Origin: Baffinella frigidus | Lineage: Eukaryota > Cryptophyceae > Cryptomonadales > Baffinellaceae | Reading direction: 5' to 3' | Length of the DNA stretch: 14,994 nucleotides | Assembly (NCBI GenBank): GCA_026770585.1 | Contig: MU647231.1 | Coordinates: 112,352 to 127,345, forward strand | In this document: one piece after another, positions 14,951 to 14,994 of the stretch | Layout: each line of letters begins with the position of its first letter | Position numbering within the stretch: position 1 is the first letter of the stretch | The notes under the pieces: model-generated | Database searches by the model: none | What the model was told of the DNA's origin: nothing | What the model saw: only the letters and a program-made list of their open reading frames with translations | Made by a program: the position numbers and the translations under genes

Positions 14951-14994
14951 TGTGTGTGAGAGAGAGAGAGCGAGAGCGAGAGAGAGCGAGAGAG
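14951..14994. repeat. TG then GA microsatellite at window end
   Basis: TGTGTGTGTG followed by GAGAGAGAG and GAGCGAGAGC units, running off the window. Confidence 0.92.

Larger units (their letters stand above)
14104..14994. other. Right end, no supported gene
   Basis: Contains a small hairpin CCTGCGGTTATCCGCAGG (14371-14388), an inverted pair TATGCTATTTAGGC / GCCTGAAATAGCATA (14560-14601), two copies of a 41-base unit ending ATTCCCAAGAATTTTC (about 14669-14747), two copies of AAGCCTCATAACCTTGCATC (14795 and 14825) and a GA/GAGC microsatellite from 14957. The 210-codon minus frame through here is built largely from these repeats; the plus frame at 14149 (AAVTLVVWQYIINLSARAAS) is weakly protein-like. 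Confidence 0.5.

Noticed and set aside
1-14994. Undescribed defence or enzymatic gene system
   Set aside because: Both strands were read for nuclease, reverse transcriptase, transposase, helicase or toxin-like motifs and none was seen; the unusual content is repeats, foldback elements and splicing context.

Overview
The window looks like nuclear DNA from a repeat-rich, GC-biased eukaryote, and nothing in it looks bacterial. The best evidence is an intron-split gene on the minus strand that encodes the N-terminal part of a SAPS-domain protein (a PP6/SIT4 phosphatase regulatory subunit). Six exons join in phase with CAG acceptors. Several tracts of CCCTAAA-type telomere-like repeat (Arabidopsis-type unit TTTAGGG on the other strand) fit a green alga or another protist with that telomere. 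The organism assignment is inference.

Layout. 1-4183: SAPS-domain gene on the minus strand, start codon at 4183, six exons, continuing past the left edge. Its long introns are packed with repeats: a GGCAGGGTGGC minisatellite, a CCCTACA tract, a GA/CT microsatellite, a 165-bp tandem array that copies the intron-3 splice acceptor, and a 161-bp foldback element 10 bases from a donor. 4184-5405: a diverged segment repeated near 10.9-11.4 kb. 5406-5669: two short coding-like blocks separated by a telomere-like tract that could be an intron. 5670-7680: mostly foldback (MITE-like) elements and fragments, with coding-like relics on the minus strand around 7121-7375. 8102-8836: an open frame of 244 codons on the minus strand with strong GC-ending codon use; product not recognised. 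9115-9605: an inverted-repeat element. 9952-10835: a telomere-like array split by an inverted-repeat element. 10885-11540: second copy of the diverged segment and a small Cys/His-rich frame. 11788-12731: four foldback structures in a row. 12956-14103: a short duplication, TG/CT microsatellites, and a perfect 123-bp inverted repeat around another foldback element. 14104-14994: low-complexity DNA and short tandem repeats with no convincing gene.

At least six foldback families (called A-F here) are present. Family A explains the peptide YRGTSLIRN seen in several open frames: it is simply the translated terminal repeat. Families A, B and C have different ends but share a CCTACGGTAGG-like core. 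I see no defence locus, CRISPR array, rRNA or tRNA. The most interesting signals are the SAPS gene recovered through repeat-filled introns, the tandem copies of its splice acceptor, and the modular, arm-matched foldback elements.
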